From positions 1 to 6,722 of the forward strand of contig JAHDDA010000148.1 of NCBI GenBank assembly GCA_020629595.1: a stretch of 6,722 nt of DNA. Direction: 5' to 3'. Under the pieces are notes generated by a model. That model searched no databases, was not told the DNA's origin, and worked only from the letters and a program-made list of their open reading frames with translations. The translations under genes were made by a program, and so were the position numbers. Shown piece by piece: positions 5,352 to 6,722 of this stretch (within the stretch, counting starts at the first letter, position 1; each line of letters begins with the position of its first letter). Source of the DNA: Chitinophagales bacterium. Lineage in GTDB: Bacteria; Bacteroidota; Bacteroidia; Chitinophagales; UBA2359.

Positions 5352-6722
5352 ATGAAACTTACATTTTTTGGTGCTACTCAACAAGTTACGGGTAGTATGT
5401 TTTTAGTCGAATCAGATCTTGGATTGAAAGTGCTGGTTGACTGCGGGCTTGATTTTGATAGGCATAGAAAAAGGGATAGGAAAGAACCAACCTCGCTTTT
5501 TCCGTTTGATGCCTCTAAAATTGATATTGTGTTATTAACTCACGCCCACTTAGATCACACAGGTAGAATTCCTAATTTATTGAATGCAGGATTTAAGGGT
5601 AAGATTATTTGTACACAGGAAACTTACGATTTGGTACAATTACTTTTAGAAGATGCCGCACGCCTTAATAAAGCAGCTATACGTGATATTGAAAAACGTG
5701 AAAAAGCAATGGGCTTTGCAGTTACAACTAAAGTAAGACAAAGAAGTATTGACCAACGCTATGCTATTAAAGACGTAAATCAAATAATTCATTTAATGCA
5801 AACCGTTCCTATGAACGAAGAAATTAAGCATATAAGCGGATTGCGTTACCGATTTAATACAGCAAGCCACTTACTAGGGGCGGCAAGCATTATTTTAACT
5901 GTACCAGAAAGCGATGGGGATAAAAAAATTGCTTTTTCTGGCGATATTGGACGTGATAATTATCCACTTTTGCCTGCACCTGTACCTATGGAACAAGTAG
6001 ATTATTTGGTGTGCGAAAGTACCTACGGCAACAGAGCTCACAGAGATAGAGGAAGACCAGAAGAAATTTTAGAAAAAGTAATTAAAGAAACCTGCGTAGA
6101 TAAACCGGGAAGATTAATTATTCCAGCATTTAGTATTGGTAGAACACAAGCTTTGCTTTATACGCTTAATCGTTTGTGTGTAGAAGGGCGATTGCCTAAA
6201 ATTAAAATTTTTGCCGATAGCCCTCTGGCTGTTCGTAGTACAGAGGTTTATGAAAAGCACTTAGCTTCAATGAATCAAGAAGCTAAAGATTTTTATGAAG
6301 AACACCAATCGCTTTTCGATTTTGAAAACCTTAACCACATTGAAGACTTAAAAACTAGTCAAGAAATTTCTAATTATCACGAATCGTGTATTATTATTTC
6401 TTCATCGGGAATGTTGGAGGGTGGACGAATTCAGCACCATATTGATGAAAATTTACAAAATCCGTTTTGTACCTTATTTTTTATTGGATATAGTGCCGAA
6501 GGAACATTAGGGCATCAACTTTTACACGGACAACGTAGGGTTAAAAATAATGCAGGTTCGTACATAAATATTGCCTGTGATATAAAAGCAACTGATGTTT
6601 TTAGCGGACACGGTGATGTACACGATTTATTGAACTTTGTGAAACACCAAGATACTGAAAAATTAAAGAAGGTTTTTATTGTGCATGGTGAGCATAACTC
6701 AATGAAAGACTTTAAACAACGT
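5352..6722 (+). CDS. MBL-fold/beta-CASP RNA-processing hydrolase (COG1236-like), 3' truncated
   Basis: The frame opens at ATG 5352-5354 and is still open at the window edge, giving 457 residues. All metallo-beta-lactamase metal-binding motifs are present: D30 (VLVDCG), H64-A-H66-L-D68-H69, H173 in ASHLLGAAS, and D198 in FSGDIGRD. The beta-CASP motifs follow: E222 in CESTYG (motif A), H420 in FSGHGD (motif B) and H445 in IVHGEH (motif C), with PAFSIGRTQ and GYSAEGTLGHQ between. This is the full active site of the CPSF73-like RNase family, represented in bacteria by the Thermus enzyme TTHA0252. Members are zinc-dependent endo- or exonucleases acting on RNA in the cytoplasm. A short Arg/Lys-rich insertion sits at 37-44. 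Family proteins are usually about 450-470 residues, so perhaps only a handful are missing. It is not RNase J: the protein is shorter and its motif A region reads CESTYG. It shares a strand with the regulator but is separated by a terminator and a long leader. Start choice is supported by the fold beginning at once (KLTFFGATQQVTGS). Confidence 0.92.
   Translation, partial: MKLTFFGATQQVTGSMFLVESDLGLKVLVDCGLDFDRHRKRDRKEPTSLFPFDASKIDIVLLTHAHLDHTGRIPNLLNAGFKGKIICTQETYDLVQLLLEDAARLNKAAIRDIEKREKAMGFAVTTKVRQRSIDQRYAIKDVNQIIHLMQTVPMNEEIKHISGLRYRFNTASHLLGAASIILTVPESDGDKKIAFSGDIGRDNYPLLPAPVPMEQVDYLVCESTYGNRAHRDRGRPEEILEKVIKETCVDKPGRLIIPAFSIGRTQALLYTLNRLCVEGRLPKIKIFADSPLAVRSTEVYEKHLASMNQEAKDFYEEHQSLFDFENLNHIEDLKTSQEISNYHESCIIISSSGMLEGGRIQHHIDENLQNPFCTLFFIGYSAEGTLGHQLLHGQRRVKNNAGSYINIACDIKATDVFSGHGDVHDLLNFVKHQDTEKLKKVFIVHGEHNSMKDFKQR

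Noticed and set aside
5352..6722. RNase J
   Set aside because: The fold and metal motifs are shared, but the CESTYG motif A, the compact length and the ending near residue 460 fit the COG1236/CPSF73-like branch better.

Overview
The window is AT-rich and looks like a chromosomal segment of a Bacteroidota (Bacteroidetes) bacterium. This rests on TonB C-terminal domains carrying the MPxFPGG motif, start codons preceded by A-rich sequence rather than Shine-Dalgarno sites, promoter boxes of the TAnnTTTG type, and the overall style of the proteins. The species cannot be named from this sequence. Nothing points to a phage, a transposase gene, a CRISPR array or an rRNA/tRNA gene.

Layout. Positions 1-171 (+) are the end of an unrecognised gene. 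It runs convergently into a tandem TonB_C-domain secreted protein (181-1014, -), and a likely terminator (142-182) spans the junction. Positions 1060-1292 hold no gene; most of the gap is a nested palindromic element (about 1140-1288) that may be a mobile or REP/MITE-like repeat. Next is a two-gene minus-strand unit: an FAD/NAD(P)-dependent oxidoreductase (2785-4131), then a membrane-bound NapH/CcoG-like polyferredoxin (1293-2693). A large imperfect hairpin (2738-2790) sits between them. A Crp/Fnr-family regulator (4331-5026, +) is divergent from this unit across a 199-bp region with several short repeats. After a probable terminator (5092-5126) and a long leader region, an MBL-fold/beta-CASP RNA-processing nuclease (5352 to the window edge, +) begins and is cut off just before its expected end.

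How the genes may work together. The most coherent unit is the central one: a soluble pyridine-nucleotide flavoprotein, a membrane iron-sulfur protein with two [4Fe-4S] clusters, and a divergent Crp/Fnr regulator. The simplest reading, which is inference, is a regulated route for electrons between NAD(P)H and a membrane acceptor or donor, possibly tied to anaerobic or nitrogen-oxide respiration. No terminal reductase lies in the window, so the substrate is unknown. The TonB_C protein and the beta-CASP nuclease appear to be independent transcription units.
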